This document shows, in pieces, positions 46,619-59,691 of a stretch of 64,000 nucleotides of DNA. The stretch comes from Glebionis coronaria. Taxonomy: Eukaryota > Streptophyta > Magnoliopsida > Asterales > Asteraceae. Made by a program: the position numbers and the translations under genes. The number at the start of each line of letters is the position of its first letter. The stretch's first letter is position 1. Under the pieces are notes generated by a model. The model did no database searches. It saw nothing but the letters and a program-made list of their open reading frames with translations, and was not told where the DNA came from. Where the stretch lies: positions 282,892,880 to 282,956,879 of the forward strand of contig CM046874.1 of NCBI GenBank assembly GCA_025667525.1, given 5' to 3'.

Positions 46619-48386
46619 TCTCATTTTAAATACCTTACGGTACTGTATAAAATACATATATACTAGTCACTTAGGACAATTATAACTCACGCCAAAACAA
46701 AACAACAAGCATCACTCATTTTTACATCATTCGTTCTTATTATTTACGCTATCCATTTTTATCCATTTTCGCCGGTACTTACCGAAAGTACGGGCTGTTT
46801 TACCATATTTAACCATACTTATAAAATTTGACAAAATTCTCAAAAATCCTATAAGACCTGTAGATAACATGTTTTTAATCCCAATAAAAGTTTTTACTTC
46901 TACGACTCGTTACTTAACGCTTTTAAAAAACTACATTTTACGGGCTGAAATTGTACTTCGACCAACTTTGACCTCTTTGACCCATTTGAAATGCACCTTT
47001 GACTTCTTTGACTCCTAAGTCAACTTATAGACTCATTTACACAGGTTTGTGACCAAATTTTGACCCTTGACCATTTACCAATTCATACTTGTGGTCCTCG
47101 GGATTTGACTAAAACTATACATAAATTCGGATTATGAAAGTCCTCGTCTCCCGGTACTCGATCTTTAAAACCTCATAACTTTTACCTCGTTTTGAGTCAC
47201 GGGCTCTACCTTATACCAAATTAAAGATAAAAAGACCCTCTATAACTACATTTAGTTTTCAAGACCTGTAGGAAAAATAATTTTTATGAAATGACCTCAA
47301 ACTTTCTGCCTAAATTTTACTACACCAAAATCATGCTTAAACTCGATTCCAATCCTACTAATCACCACTAGGCATCATCCTAAGCTTCCTTAATCACAAC
47401 CAAACACAAATTTTAAGTCCTACCCCTATTGATCAACCAACCTCATAATCTAAAATCAAATAAAACAAACATGCAACCACTTAAACCTATTTAAAACATC
47501 ACTAAACACAATGCCAAACACAAGATAATGCTCAAAATTCATCAACCACCATGGCTCCCCAAACACCCCCTTGTGCCGTGGGGTTTGGGTGACCAAATCA
47601 CCACAACCAAATTGATTTTGGTGGGTTTTGTTGGTGATTATGCTTCCATTGTACATGAATTTAACATGCATCCACACAATTGACCTCAAAAACGAATTTG
47701 AATGTTCTTGAAAATTTTTGGAAAATTTTTGTTAATGCATGTGTAATTAAACCATGGATTAACACTCACCAAGGGATTCTAAGAGGTGGTCTTAAGTTAG
47801 TTTTTGTGAAAACTCAAGAAAAATTGGTGGGATGGTGGTGGTTTGGTGTTTAGCCGTCGGCTAGAGGACAAGAGAGAGAGAGTGTTTGATTTTGTTTTTG
47901 TGAAATGTGTTTGTGTGTTTGTGTTTGTGCATTTTTTTGTGATTGGGAGGGACCAAATTGCAAATAAAGGTTTCTTTTGGCCTTAAGTTAAAAACGTCCT
48001 TAAAACTTTGCGGGTTCGACTCACTAGTCAATTTTGAAAATTTTACGGGAGTCGGAAATCATCCCGAACACTCCAAAATATTTTTGGGATACTTTAAATG
48101 TACTCGGAAGGCTATAAAACTCACCCGACTCAACTTAACACGAATCGTAAGTAAAATTCTCGAAAAATTACATTATCGATAAATCGTCAATAATTATGAA
48201 AATTTGGGCATCCATCGGGATCGTAATCGTCATCGTCCTTCTTGAATCGTCAAACGTAAAAATTATAACCTCGAACATCGGCTTTAACCAATATACTTAT
48301 AAATATAGAAATTAAAATTTATTAAAAATTTCAAAAATTAGCGAAATTTAGGGTAACGTTAATGACCTCGGTTCTAGGGTGTCACA
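46619..48386 (-). repeat. Element E 5' LTR, right part
   Basis: Resumes after F with tctcattttaaatacc and runs to GGGTGTCACA, then TSD aaagt. It matches 24663-26430 of the 3' LTR. Confidence 0.93.
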
Positions 48387-48391
48387 AAAGT

Positions 48392-48858
48392 AAAGATTCA
48401 AGTTAAAGATGCCTAGTAAGACCTGGTGGGAAAAGTGAACAATTGACATAGCTGTTCAATGAAAGTTGGTTAAAGGCATGTCCAAGAATAGACATGCATT
48501 TAATGTACTGTACTACCTCTATGCAGGAGTTGACACGTACCAACTACCCCCAATAAGGTAGAAACCTCGTACCACTATAAATAGAGATAGAAAAGGGGAG
48601 AAAAGCATCTCTTGTACTATTGACATTATTGTTTGTCTTTTCTCCCTGTTAAACTTCTAGAGTCCAAGGCTATGTTCAACGACTCATTAGGTTCACTTGT
48701 AAACTTGATATGAGTATCAAGTTTACTTTTTCAAAGGGTTTCTTACATTGTCATTCAACAAGTAATAAAGCATTACGTGTTTGAAAAGTAATTCGTTAAG
48801 TGTTATATCTTGGTTTCGAGTTATAGTATTACAATAGGCTCATATTTTGGGACTTTCA
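48392..48858 (+). repeat. Element D 5' LTR, second part
   Basis: From E's insertion point to ACTTTCA. It carries the clearest TATA box in the window (ctataaatagag). Confidence 0.75.
48575..48583 (+). promoter_or_regulatory. TATA box of element D LTR
   Basis: tataaatag in a cactataaatagagatag context, about 280 bp before the LTR end, the usual place for a short Copia LTR. Confidence 0.65.
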
Positions 48859-48860
48859 AT

Positions 48861-48872
48861 TGGTATCAAAGC
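48861..48872 (+). promoter_or_regulatory. Element D primer-binding site
   Basis: TGGTATCAAAGC, two bases after the LTR; initiator-tRNA-Met type with one mismatch. Confidence 0.7.
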
Positions 48873-48929
48873 GGTTTGATTTATAAAACTTTTATAAAAT
48901 CGTTCTCGTTCTAAAATCAAGATCCTAAT

Positions 48930-49014
48930 ATGCCTGATATTATACCTCCTATACCACCACCTTTTGGCCAAACTAGCCAATCCAATGCTGCGAACAATCC
49001 TACCACGACCACCA
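48930..49014 (+). pseudogene. Element D gag start, cut by element G
   Basis: An ATG about 57 nt after the PBS opens 28 codons (MPDIIPPIPPPFGQTSQSNA, then Asn/Thr-rich) before G inserts. Pro-rich starts like this occur in plant Copia gags. The remainder lies outside the window. Confidence 0.5.
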
Positions 49015-49552
49015 TGTGAGATCTCGTATTTTTCCGATAATTATTTTTCTCTTATATATTATCTTAATCATTATTTATATTTTATTCGAAATTATAAATT
49101 TTTTATTATTTTATGCCTCCATATTTATTTAAATAAAAAAATTGATTTAAAAGCACTCGCGTGCATTTTTACAGAAGTTTACATAAATCAACGGAACGAG
49201 GACCGAGGGCTAAATATCTCGACCTTAAGAATTTAAAATAAGGTTAATCTTTACTTGATATTAAGTCTAGACCGATAACGGGCACAATGTTAAATCCTTG
49301 TATATCATGTTTTATTGTCGATTGTTTCAATGTTCGATGTTTTCGATGTTTTAAAATGACGTGTTAAGTCGTGTCGGGATACTATATTATCATATTTATG
49401 ATGCGTTTTAACTTTTGAGAAGTATTTTTATGAAACCCGAGCCCCGTGAAAATTTTTAAAATTGACTAAGAGTCATTTCCCGCTCTTTAACTAACTATTT
49501 GCTTTTTAGTCCAAAGGATTGTAAATTTGGCAAAACAAGTCCTTACCTACCA

Positions 49553-49566
49553 CTATATATATAAAA
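49553..49566 (+). promoter_or_regulatory. TATA box of element G LTR
   Basis: ctatatatataaaa followed within 60 bp by a pyrimidine-rich tract, a common plant core-promoter arrangement. Confidence 0.5.
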
Positions 49567-51188
49567 TCCACTATCAAAAACACATAGTAACTAGTTAATA
49601 AAAAAATCAAACACCCCCTTTCCCCTTTCTTTCTCTACCGTGAGACAACAACACCCCAAAACACCATACATATTTTATTTATAGTTTGTTTTAGCTAAAT
49701 CTAATCCAAGACCCATTTTAGAAATCAAAAGGTGAATGTTTTGATATAAATTTTACACACATGCAACAAGTTTTAAATTTTCTTATGAATTAGGGTTGGT
49801 GAAATATTTTAAAGATCATGCATGTGATGATCTTCATATGATCATGTTGTTTCGACGATGAAAAGTTTGAAGTTTTGATTTTTGGTTTTTTTATAAGTAA
49901 CATGCAAGTGATAGGATTGAAAATGGGTAAATATAGGATATTAGTAATGATAGAAAAGTGGTTAAAATGGGTTGAAAAAGTGATATGGTATGAGTTTTGA
50001 TGAGGTGATTTAGGGCAGTAGGTTTAAGGAAATATTTGGGTGTCTTAAGTTTGAATTATTGTTGTACTAATGAGATAGTGTTGTAGAGATTTTCATTAGC
50101 TTCGTTTTGATATAAATTAGAGCTTCTAACTCAAAACGAGGAGGAAGTTATGATAGTTTGATTATTCGTGTACCGAGAGACGAGTATCGACACAATCCGA
50201 ATTTGTCGTCGATATTTGGATCGAATCTCGGGGACTATAAAATGAGTTTTAAAAATAGTTAAGGGTTGTCGTTGGGCTCTAAACCTAGGGCTGTGAGTCT
50301 ATTTTCAAACTTAACTGTCGGTTTTGTAAACGGAATTGGTTAGAAAGGTCAAAATGGTTTTGCGAGTCGAAGGCCTAAAACTGTTCGGATTTTGAAAGTT
50401 AAAGATGTGTTGAGCAGAAGGTCTTAGAGGTCAAAACTTTTAATGAAATTTTTTGAGGGTTTTCTATAGGTTATAAGTAAGTTTTACAATTGAGAGCGTT
50501 GTCTAGCAAAAGTAAACTTTTAGAGGTGTCGAGATGTATCACTTGTGTGGATTTATTCTTGCGTGTTATAACATGGTTTATGTACTAATTTAAATTCTAT
50601 AGTTTTCTAAACATTATTTTCGTATCTTCTAAACTTTCGCGTCCTGTTATCGTAGGTCTTGGATGACTTAAAGTTGCTTGATTTCCCGTTGTTACTACTC
50701 TGCCCTCAAGTTCCTTGTTGATTCACCTTGTAGCTAAGGTGAGTTCATAGCCCCTTTTACTACTTGTACATTGTTTAAAAACGCGGGGTGAGATTATCAT
50801 GTTGGAACACAATCTTTTAAACTGTATGCTATCCTGAAATGTATGTTGCAAGATGAATTCATTGATATTATTGCTTTTGGGCTATAGCCTTAAGTTTCCT
50901 CTCTTGATCATGAACCGTTAATTGTCCCGTATACTTTGTGCTAAGCGTGAATGTTGTGGGTGGATCCATCGGGATTGACAATCCTCGTCTCGTACTACTT
51001 TGACGCATTTAATTTGTTTATACTTGAGTATTTAGGCTAAATACTCACTAGAGGAACTTACAATGATTGTTAAGATTAGGTTTCATGAACTAAGTAGCAA
51101 TAATATACATCATGACTATGGATAATGTACATAGTCATCCCCCCATTACTTGTTTTACAAATTTTATTGTGTTCCATTACTTAGTTTA

Positions 51189-51248
51189 CTAAACCTATGA
51201 ATATCACTCAACTTTTGTTGACGGATTTACATGTTTTAATCTCAAGTA
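51189..51248 (+). promoter_or_regulatory. Conserved LTR box with hairpin (copy in G)
   Basis: ctaaacctatgaatatcac, then tcaacttttgttga (5-bp stem, 4-nt loop), then atctcaagt. Confidence 0.55.
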
Positions 51249-51578
51249 ATAACGCTTAATATGCTTGGATGAGATCCCGCAGGATGTTGGCAGCTTGGAA
51301 GTTTTGTGTTGTATTTATACTTTTGATGTAGCTAAAGTTGTCAAAATCTTCCGCTCATCTTTTGGTATCTATAAACTTTAAAATCATGATGTAATGGTAC
51401 TTTATTACGTTTTAAAACTTTTGGGACCTATGCTTTAAAACTCTGATATATAGTGATGTAATATACATGTCTTTTATTACGTCATTTTCGAGTCATTTAT
51501 AATTCATTGTCACTTGTACCATGACGTGGTACCCCCTTGTTGCCTAGTTGATCCATGCCTAATTTTGGGGGTCTCACA

Positions 51579-52003
51579 GATTGGTATCAGAGCGATGGTT
51601 ATAGGGAACATAGTCGTTTTCAAAACTTGGTCTATAACTAAATTTCAAAATATTTCATGCGTTACTAGTGTCAAACATAAAATCTGCCAATGTTGTTCAA
51701 TATCTACGCGGGTAACTCTCTAATCCTTATTGTTCACTTTAATTATTTTTATAAGATTTCATACCTTGATTTCATTTTGAAATATTATATTGGTTTCATT
51801 ACGATACTTATTACCTCCTTCCAAACCCCTCGTGCCTATTATATATATATTTTCCACTCCTTAGTGTTGCATTCCATGTTGATAATCAGTTATGCATATC
51901 TAAAATTCTCTTCTTATTCTATTTTCTCCATTTTTCATGAATCTTGAAATAGCATACTTATACAAATTCTCATTGAATTTTGTATCGTGTTGTTGACAAA
52001 AAC
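51579..52003 (+). other. Element G leader with PBS and stem
   Basis: PBS TGGTATCAGAGC at 51582-51593, then arms GGTTATAG (51597-51604) and CTATAACT (51632-51639). The rest is AT-rich. No extra ORF like those in E and F is present here; gag starts within about 425 bp. Confidence 0.75.
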
Positions 52004-53343
52004 ATGCCGCCTACCAGAATTCGTGGGGCTGATAGACCCAAGAGATCCCGCCGGGCTACTATGGAGAGAATTATTGCAAAAAGGGTAGAGACAGCCGTTG
52101 CGGAATACGAAAAGAGTCGAGAGACTCAAGTTAAATACGAAAGTTCTTCAAGTACAAAAGGATGTTCACACAAGACATTCATGTCTGGAAAACCCCACTC
52201 CTTCAAAGGGACTGAAGGCGTTGTTGGGTTAACACGTTGGTTTGAAAAGATCGAGCAAGTGTTTTGGACTTGCAAATGTGTCGAAGAGGATAAGGTGATA
52301 TATGCCGCTAGTACTTTAGAAGGTATTGCACTTACATGGTGGAATGCGAATATTCGAACCTTAGGTCTTGATAATGCAAACAAAATCCCTTGGAGCGAGT
52401 TCAAAGTAATGATGACTACTGAATATTGTCCTGAGACTAAGATAGCTCGTATGGAGAAAGAGCTACGGAACCTACAAATGAAAAATGATAATATTGAAGC
52501 CTACAATAATAGGTTTCATGAGTTGGTCTTAATGTGCCCCGATATGGTTCCAGATGAGAAGAAGAAGATAAAAAGGTATGTCAAGGGCTTTCCTGAAAGA
52601 ATTAAAGGGCACATTACTTTATCAAAACCTTCCTCCCTACATGAAGCGGTAAACATGGCTCGTGAATTGGTCGAGCAGTCTGTGGAAGGTAAAGCTGTTA
52701 AGTCAAATGGTGATAACAAGTGGAAATGGGAGGATACTAAAGGAAACAATCAGGGCAATAATCGTAACAACAACCGGGGCAACAATAGAAACTCCAACAA
52801 GAACAAAAACAGTCAAGCCCATAAGAGACAAGAGACATCAACCATGTATGCAGCTGCTCATGTTACTCCTGCTGCTCCTGTTGCTCCTGCTGGCAGACGA
52901 ATTAATACTGGGAATCTACCTAAGTGTGATCGATGCAATTGGCATCATCCTGTTGGTGTGTGTCCTCCGAAGTGTGAAACTTGTAAGAGGATTGACCATA
53001 AGGAAGTGAACTGTAATGTGGTGTGCTTTAGCTATAGTGAAAAAGGTCATTACCAGAATAGGTGTCCAAAGGCCAAGGACCCACAGAACGATGGAGCTCG
53101 AGGCAGGGTGTATCATGTGGCTAATAACGCTCAGCAGAATCCTCAGGTGGTCGTGGGTACGTATCTTCTTTACGATCACTATGTTAGTGTTTAATTCGAT
53201 TCTGGTGCTGAGAAAAGTTTCGTGTCTTCTGCCTTTACTCCTTTTCTTGATATTACTCCTTCTGCCTTAGACACTAGCTATGAAGTAGAATTAGCAGACG
53301 GTAAGATTGTTAGCACCAATATAGTCTTGCGTGGTTGTACCCT
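52004..53343 (+). pseudogene. Element G gag and protease start, mutated and truncated
   Basis: Starts MPPTRIRGADRPKRS. Gag domain with [19 protein letters not shown] and the WWNA segment; an NNRGNN-rich linker; zinc-binding CDRCNWHHPVGVC, CETCKRIDHKEVNC and CFSYSEKGHYQNRC, where the second Cys of the last knuckle has become Tyr. A TAA after YVSV (53192-53194) interrupts just before the protease FDSGAEKSF (Leu TTA to TAA). Coding continues to [20 protein letters not shown], where H's LTR begins. It is non-functional. Confidence 0.9.
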
Positions 53344-55067
53344 TAATACTCGGTTTTACACCACGTATCAAAAATCGTAATTCGTCCCAAATCTTTTCGA
53401 ATTGATTTCCAGTCTAAAGTGCGACTCAATCGTCTTTTGGTGAACAAGAGAATGGTTGGGTTTTGTTTATCTAATTTTAACTAGTAGAAAATAAGTAAGT
53501 GTCGTTGTAAAGTAGAAGTTTAAAGATTAAACTAAAAATGACGAGCTAAAAATAAATGCTTGAAAACTTAAAGACAAGACTAGGAAAATACTAGAACACT
53601 TAATAAAACTAACACTTGGAAACTTTATAAAAAAAACAAGAACTAAAACCATTGGATTATGCAAAAGGGAGACTGATCGGAATATGCTATCGAAAAGTAA
53701 GATCGGAATATTTAAAACAATCACTGATCGAAATATGCTAAGGAAGCTGCAATCGGAATGTTGGAAGAGAAGGTGGTCGGAATAATAAGAAATAAGCCAA
53801 TCGGAATATTGGGGAAAGCACATAATCGGAATGTTTAGAAAAACATCCGATCGGAATGTAACCAATACCCCATAATCGGAATACAGAAAAATTCATACAA
53901 TCGGAATATGCCCCAAAACCCTAATCCGATCTGATGGATTGGAATATTTGAGAAGCAAATCGGAATAGCCAGAAACCCTTTTCCGATTTGGAGATCGGAA
54001 AGAGGGGTGGTGATCGGAAAGTTACAATCGGAAAAGGGTTAAACCTTTTCCGATTTATATGGGATTCGAGAAAAGCTAGGTAATAAGCTATTATGAATAA
54101 GCTAATACCGAAAACTTGAACGAATCTATAATAAAATGGACTAAATAAGCACAAATAACAACTTATCCAAGCTTAAAATAAGCAAACTTTTAAATCAAAC
54201 CATAAAAAGATGAACTTTTTAAGATTACTTTTAAAGGTAAATAAGCTAAAAGAAGCGAATAAGCCAATAAGCACACAAATCTTAAAGCTTAATCGAATGA
54301 AAGCTTATGTAAGCATAAAAAGATTAACTTTTTAAGCACGAAAACATTGATGAACAACACGGATCATAAGTAATTCGTACCAAAATTAATCTAAAAATCA
54401 AAGAAAGGTAGAAAGAGATGAAAGATTAAAAGCTCAACTTTAACTTGATTAATGAAATCAACAATACACAAATGTTTAATCTTGAAAGATTAAAAGAAAG
54501 AAAGATGAAAATTTAGTGAGAGAAAGTTGAGAACTTTCTCTCTCTAAAACTAGAAAGAAAAGTGAAAAAATGAAAACTAAAACTAAAAACTAACCACCCT
54601 CCTAATGTGTATTAGGAGGGTATTTATAGGAAAATGGAAGGAGTGCATGTGTTGCTTCTTCTTTCTTTCTTTCTTCACGTATTCTCGACTCGATTTAATT
54701 CTTTGTCTTTTCTCGACGTCGTCTCGGGATTTGAACTTGTCTTGATAATTTTCTTCTTTAATTTAGACTTGAGTTCTTCGACTTCATTAAACTTCCGTCT
54801 TTAGACTTTTTCTCCGATAAGTCTTCAAAATAGGCCTTGGACTTCCGTCTTTTATGCATTCTTGATCTTTTGACTTCGTCTTTTCCCGTTTTCTTCGATA
54901 AAAGCCCGTGAAAGCCCGTGTTTTCTTCCTTTTTCATCTTTTGGTCCTAAAACACCATAAAAACACAAACCACGCATAATTCCGACTTTTACGACATAAA
55001 ATACACGTTTTGGTCTTGTTATTATTGGAAATAAGTGGTAAAAGGATAAGTGTTTTCACACTTATTA
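53344..55067 (-). repeat. Element H 3' LTR
   Basis: 1724 bp. The inner half is clearly related to C's LTR (ctcgggat...gaactcgtc, cttccgtctt, cacaaaccacgcataattccgac), the outer half much less. It contains a gatcggaat array. Confidence 0.92.
53674..54056. repeat. Periodic atCGGAAt array, H 3' LTR
   Basis: About 18 cores of atcggaa(t/a) spaced 15-30 bp, ending in inverted ttttccgatt/aatcggaaaa pairs that can form hairpins. Counterpart of C's CGGAA array. The second copy is at 63316-63697. Confidence 0.82.
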
Positions 55068-57092
55068 AATCCCCTACACTTGACCATTGCAATGCCCTCA
55101 TGCAATGCATTACTTCTAAAGCACGGTTTCCATCATAAATAATCCACCTTGGCCTTTATTAAATACTAAACATCTAAGAAAAATAAAATGATAGAAACAA
55201 GTAAAGAAATTAAAAACTTACATTGGGTTTTGGCTGCCATGAACGTTTATCATCCTCAAGTTTCACGTTCCCCATACCAAGCTTAAAAACGAGATCATTG
55301 TTATTATAAGTTAGCAAACTAACACGAATTCATGTGGGCCAATTATTTACTTAGACTCCCTTATTCCTAGGTGTATCTCTTAAATTTTATTTTTGTCTTG
55401 AATGATCACGAGGATGCATTGTTTGACTTATTTCGATAGTTATTTAGGCCGAAAATAAAGTGAACGATTTAATCAATAGTTAGCTAAAGGACAAAATCTT
55501 TTAAAACTGCTTCTCGGGACCTCATAAAGTTCATATCTTGGCATAACTCGCTTCACGATTTGAGACCTTTCTCAGACCGATATTTGGCAGCGACTTCATA
55601 CTTCGAATCTTTAAGAGACGTTCTTGAAATTATGGTCTTCTCTTCATAATAGGAATTTCTTCACTTGAACTTTTGAGAGATTCTTCATATTTGGACCACG
55701 ACTTCTTCATTTTTCTCCAATCTTTATTTTGGACTTTGATATACAACGATCCGCCTCCTTTTTGGACTTGGATCTATTTATCCTCATACCTTGTTAGGGT
55801 CTTTTCGGATAGAATTCTCCATGACTTTTGGGGAGTTTTTGTTTTTCGTCGTGTGTCTCGATCCTTCATATTGATTTTCGATAAATGATTCTTCACATCA
55901 CTTTTGGATCTTTAGCAACAAACTGCAGCCCTCATGCCTTGTTAGGGCCTTTTCGGACTCGCCAATCTTCGCATCCCACTTCAATAAGTTATGCCTTGGC
56001 TATGAGCTCTAATCCGTACCGAGCAACTTTTAAACGATATTGGGCTAGAAGCTAAGTAACCTTTTAAATCGTACAACCTTATTTATTGCAGATAAATTTA
56101 TTAACAAGTGAAGGGAGAATAGGCTTATAATTAACTCACATAAATTCACGAAAGAATACCAAACTTATAATTGACTCTATCATCTCTCGTCCTCCACAGT
56201 TTAAAATCTCAAGGAATGAGACTCGTGGATGCTTAGCCTATTAAATCAAAGTTTTGGGTTTTCGAGTCATCTATAGGATCTTGCAAATTCTTAGACTTTT
56301 TCAAGTTTTAGAAATCGCATTTTAAAGTTCACTTGATAAACAACTCTCTAGGATCAATTATAGGAACTTGCGAAAAGTTCTTGTTCTTAACCGTGAGAGC
56401 TAAGACTTTCGCGTTTTAAAGTTCCCTATATAAAAGCCTAGCAAAACTTGACTTAAACACGTTAAGGATACTAGCTAGAGCAAACTTAGATAAGTAAACT
56501 CGGGTTGAGTCAAAATATTCATGACTAAGAAAAATTTAAAAACCACTTTATTTTAGCAAGGAAAGAAAACAATCATAACAAAGGAAAATTCAACTATACA
56601 ACTAGGCCAAAATAGATTAAAAATTTTGAAAAACGTTGAAAAATCAAATTTTCCGGTTAAAATAAGGACAAATGCAAGGAAAAGACCACTTACTTCGATA
56701 GAAGTCCCCCTACACTTGATATAAACATTGTCCTCAATGTTTAAGCATGGGAGTAAACTCCCCTACACTTAGGACATTGTGCACTTTGTTTAAATCTTGC
56801 TAAGGAAAGGACAACTAAAGCGATTTCAATGTGAACATATAAAATATGAAATATTGAATCACAAGAGTTTAGGATAGAACCGGGAAGATGGGAACACGGT
56901 ATCACGGTTCATCAAAAGTCATCAAGGTGCTCTTTGAAGCTTGAGTCCCTGCACAAGATAAGAAACAAGACAACAAACACATACGGGGCTCCCCCTACAC
57001 TTATTATAAAAGCAGTAAAGGATAGATAACGGGTTGCCTCCAGAGAAGCGCTTGTTTTTGTTCACCGAGTCACGAGCCTGACTCGACCCAAT
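55068..57092 (-). other. Element H 3' non-coding spacer with PPT-like modules
   Basis: Collinear with C's spacer. cccctacactt (AAGTGTAGGGG on the element strand) occurs at 55071, 56707, 56760 and 56992; the hairpin AAACATTGTCCTCAATGTTT is at 56723-56742. No envelope-like ORF. Confidence 0.8.
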
Positions 57093-58310
57093 TTAGTTCA
57101 TGGGGAACGTGGTGAGGGATGGAATCATCTCATTGGAGATGTCCTCACCAAAGTATATCTTCAAACGCTGGCCATTAACCTTGAAATTGGGCCCATTTGG
57201 CTGAGAAAGCTCAATGGTCCCATAAGGAAAGACTTTGGCGACGGTGAATGGACCAGACCAGCGGCTCTTCAACTTGCCAGAGAAGATCTTCAACCGAGAG
57301 TTAAAAAGTAAGACTTGATCACCAACGTGAAACTCTTGGTTCTTAATCCTTGCGTCATGAATGATCTTGGTCTTCTCCTTGTAGATCAGTGAATTCTCGT
57401 AAGCTTCATTCCTCAGTTCGTGGAGCTCGTTGAGTTGAATCTTGCGGAGATCACCGGCTTTGTTGATGTCGAAGTTAGCCCACTTCAAGGCCCAGTACGC
57501 CTTATGTTCCAGCTCGATAGGGAGGTGGCATGCCTTTCCGTACACAAGACGATAAGGCGTACAGCCGATTGGGGTCCTATAAGCAGTACGGAAAGCCCAC
57601 AAAGCATCACCTAACTTATCGGCCCACGCGGCACGATGCTCTCCCACAGTACGCTCCAAAATTCGCTTCAATCCACGGTTGGAAATCTCGGCTTGCCCAT
57701 TGGTTTGGGGATGATAGGCGGTGGAAAGACGGTGATTGACACCATACTTAGCCATGACTCTTGCAAATTGATCATTGCAAAAATGAGTCCCGCGGTCACT
57801 GATTATAGCACGAGGAACGCCGAATCGAGCGAAAAGCTGCTTCAAAAAGTTCACAACCACCCTCGCATCGTTCGTAGGGAGAGCCTTAGCTTCAACCCAT
57901 TTAGAAACGTAGTCAACAGCTACGAGGATGTACTTGTTCCCTTTGGATGATGGAAATGGCCCCATAAAGTCGATGCCCCATATGTCAAAGATTTCACATT
58001 CTTGTATGAAATTTTGAGGCATCTCATCTTTATGTGTGATCTTTCCTTGGCGTTGGCAAGCATCACAATGCTTAACCATTTCGTGAGCGTCACGATAAAT
58101 GGTGGGCCAATAGAATCCAGAGTCAAACACTTTCTTAGCGGTGTAGTTGGGACCAAAGTGACCACCAGTGGGTCCTTTATGGCAAGCAGCAAGGATTTGC
58201 AAAGCTGCCGGTCCATCAACACATCGACGAATGATCAGATCAGCACATTGTTTGAATAGAAAAGGGTCATCCCAAAAGTAAGTCTTAACATCATTCAAGA
58301 ACTTCTTCTT
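57093..58310 (-). pseudogene. Element H integrase (complete domain, upstream frame broken)
   Basis: From the first Met, 401 residues: HHCC region (about 25-82, ending CDACQRQGK), catalytic core with WGIDFMGPF (D110), ISDRG (D168) and GQAEISNR (E204), 35 residues apart; then the C-terminal domain [20 protein letters not shown] and end FPMN. All catalytic residues are kept, unlike A. An in-frame TAA near 58310 and a shift near 58410-58430 cut it from RNase H, so the polyprotein cannot be read through. Confidence 0.9.
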
Positions 58311-58408
58311 TTATTGGGATGTTAACCCTTTGATGAGAACACCACCCGCTAAGTAGTTTGCAATGTCGGCAAACCACGAAGTGTCATCAAGATTGAGATT
58401 TATAGACA

Positions 58409-59398
58409 TTAAGGTCTCAAGGGGAAAGAGTCATTGATCTCTTTGTTCGGATGATCCCCTTGATATGGATCCTCAAGTCTACTAAGATGATCCGCGGCTA
58501 GGTTTTCGGCACCCTTCTTGTCACGAATTTCAATGTTGAATTCTTGAAGGAGTAAAACCCAGCGAAGAAGTCTTGGCTTAGAGTCGTGCTTAGTCATCAA
58601 GTACTTCAACGAGGAATGGTCCGTGTATACGATGGTGGTGGATAAAACAAGATAGGGGCGAAATTTTTCAAAAGCATAGACAACAGCTAAAAGCTCTTTT
58701 TCGGTTGTCGTATAATGCAATTCAGCCCCCGTCATTGTTTTGTTAGCATAGTGGATTGGTTGGAAGTGTTTATTCACTCTTTGACCCAAAACCGCACCAA
58801 TAGCAAAGTCACTAGCATCGCACATCAATTCAAAGGGTAGCTCCCAATTAGGGGTAACCAAGACCGGTGCCTTAGTTAGCTTATCCTTGAAAAGATTGAA
58901 GGCTTCAATACACTCTTTGGAAAAGATAAAAGGAGTATCTTTTTCCAAGAGGTGGGTCATCGGGCGAGCGATTTTAGAGAAATCCTGAATGAATCGACGA
59001 TAGAAGCCCACATGACCCAAAAAACTTCTCACACCCTTCACGGTTGAAGGTGGAGGTAATTTGGCTATGACATCAACTTTAGCACGGTCGACTTCAAGAC
59101 CGGCTTTAGAGATTTTGTGTCCTAGCACAATGCATTCTTTTACCATAAAATGGAATTTTTCCCAATTCAGAACAAGGCGAGTGTCTTCGCACCGCTTAAG
59201 CATACGTTCCAAATTGGCAAGGCAAGAAGAAAAGGAATCCCCAAAGACCGAGAAATCATCCATGAAGACTTCCATGGTTTGCTCAACCATGTCATGGAAG
59301 ATAGCCAACATGCACCTTTGGAAAGTCCCGGGGGCATTGCATAAACCAAAAGGCATTCTTTTGTAAGCAAATGTGCCATAGGGACAAGTGAATGTTGT
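58409..59398 (-). pseudogene. Element H RT C-part and RNase H
   Basis: Starts [27 protein letters not shown], then RNase H with [44 protein letters not shown] and [11 protein letters not shown]. The expected acidic residues are present. Bounded by the stop after IPIDP on one side and a frame change at PLRP on the other. Confidence 0.9.
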
Positions 59399-59410
59399 CT
59401 TCTCTTGATC

Positions 59411-59650
59411 TTAGGGATCGATGGGTATTTGGAAATAACCCGAGAAACCATCAAGAAAGCAGTAATATTCATTACCCGCTAAACGTTCAAGCATTTGGTC
59501 CATAAAAGGAAGAGGGAAATGATCCTTTCTCGTGGCATCATTGAGTTTGCGGTAGTCTATACAAACTCTCCACCCAATAACGAGACGTGTAGGAATCAAC
59601 TCGTTGTTTGCATTGGGCACAACGGTGATTCCGCCTTTCTTATGCACACA
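59411..59650 (-). pseudogene. Element H RT N-terminal part
   Basis: KKGGITVVPNANNELIPTRL, VCIDYRKLNDATRKDHFPLP, YYCFLDGFSGYFQIPIDP, then TAA (59412-59414 region) where A has DPRDQEK. Upstream the frame is lost near 59650-59690. Confidence 0.88.
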
Positions 59651-59691
59651 TTGGACTAGACTAACACATGGTGAATCTGAAATAGGTTAAA

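Larger units (their letters stand above)
23653..48386 (-). mobile_element. Element E: chromovirus (Tekay/Del-like), minus strand, containing element F
   Basis: Outer ends TGTAACACCCCC (left) and GGGTGTCACA (right), with the exact TSD aaagt at 23648-23652 and 48387-48391. On the minus strand: 5' LTR (32716-33733 plus 46619-48386, split by F), PBS, extra ORF, gag-pol with chromodomain, PPT, 3' LTR (23653-26430). LTRs differ at about nine sites plus an 8-bp indel (33 nt into the tttcggt...atctc segment, right copy longer). The polyprotein is open, so it may be autonomous. Confidence 0.93.
49015..51578 (+). repeat. Element G 5' LTR
   Basis: 2564 bp. TATA-like actatatatataaaa at 49552-49566, followed by a C/T-rich leader (ccccctttcccctttctttctctacc). 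The conserved LTR box is at 51189-51248. Confidence 0.88.
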
